From contig NZ_LIPD01000004.1 in assembly GCF_001905545.1 (NCBI RefSeq), positions 660,610 through 724,609 of the forward strand: a stretch of 64,000 nt of DNA, in the 5' to 3' direction. Below, one piece after another: positions 63,874 through 64,000 of this stretch. The DNA is from Streptomyces sp. CB02056 (lineage in GTDB: Bacteria > Actinomycetota > Actinomycetes > Streptomycetales > Streptomycetaceae). Both the position numbers and the translations under genes were made by a program. How positions within the stretch are numbered: the stretch's first letter is position 1; every line of letters starts with the position of its first letter. Under the pieces are notes generated by a model that had not been told where the DNA came from, ran no database searches, and was given only the letters and a program-made list of their open reading frames with translations.

Positions 63874-64000
63874 TCACCCGTTCCAGCGGGCGACGGGGTA
63901 GCCGTGCGTTCCGGCCAGCAGCCGCGGGGACAGCCGCGGCAGCCAGCTGCCGAGCACCAGCGCGGACGGGTAGAACATCGGCTCGGGCAGCGCGTCCACC
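63874..64000 (-). CDS. 3' end of an unidentified gene (runs off the window)
   Basis: The last 41 codons of a minus-strand gene: VDALPEPMFYPSALVLGSWL, PRLSPRLLAGTHGYPVARWN and Gly before TGA at 63874. Codon bias is normal. Too little is visible to name a family. It is convergent with the FtsX permease. Confidence 0.6.
   Translation of the reverse strand, partial: VDALPEPMFYPSALVLGSWLPRLSPRLLAGTHGYPVARWNG

Overview
The DNA is very GC-rich with strong third-position G/C bias, GTG/TTG starts and GTGA/ATGA gene overlaps. It carries typical actinomycete families: XRE regulators with TPR tails, ALF-repeat proteins, a KatG/Fur pair, an iron SOD with a Nur-type box, and MutAB/MeaB. It is most likely chromosomal DNA of a Streptomycetaceae (Streptomyces or Kitasatospora); I cannot fix the species. 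No rRNA, tRNA, CRISPR array or intact insertion sequence was seen.

Layout. 0-11.5 kb is an accessory region. It holds a STAND/NB-ARC TPR protein, then a minus-strand block of a giant Tat-exported ALF-repeat protein, a secreted protein ending in an Endonuclease_NS_2-type nuclease, and a YwqG/DUF1963-like gene 31 bp behind the nuclease (candidate immunity gene). The block lies between two genes cut short at transposase remnants: a surface-repeat gene at about 2.93 kb and a cytochrome P450 at about 11.07 kb. 11.5-20.6 kb is ordinary: a YciO-type protein, a Fur regulator divergent from katG, and a two-component system divergent from a MacB-type ABC exporter.

20.6-24.5 kb holds the most interesting locus. 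A 27-codon peptide gene (24112-24195) has a Lys-rich leader and an aromatic/His tail (HAWVLHVI). It is followed on the same strand by a non-canonical cytochrome P450 and a JmjC/ROX-type Fe(II)/2-oxoglutarate oxygenase. This looks like an uncharacterised P450-modified RiPP cluster, resembling the atropopeptide (tryptorubin) class but with His in place of aromatics and an added oxygenase. 24.5-34 kb carries a secreted M9 collagenase, sodF with a Nur-like operator, a GT2 glycosyltransferase, a MocR regulator divergent from a Tm-1-like/PEP-hydrolase-like pair, and an APH-like kinase.

34-41.9 kb is a second accessory patch. It holds a PIMT-like methyltransferase translationally coupled to two tiny genes (38 and 56 aa), divergent from an XRE-CYTH-HD cassette; then two XRE/TPR regulators and a SLOG-type protein whose 3' end is duplicated as a 39-bp direct repeat around one regulator; a 36-bp palindrome; and an RsbW-like ATPase. 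41.9-47 kb is the methylmalonyl-CoA mutase cluster (meaB, mutB, mutA). 47-53 kb holds an NlpC/P60 endopeptidase and an amide-use cluster (MarR regulator, AmiC-like receptor, APC permease, acetamidase/formamidase). 53-64 kb holds a solitary BlaI regulator, two more FtsX/MacB-type exporters (one behind a PadR gene with a palindromic operator), MgtC-like, YoaK-like and Rv1733c-like membrane proteins, and the 3' end of a gene leaving the window.
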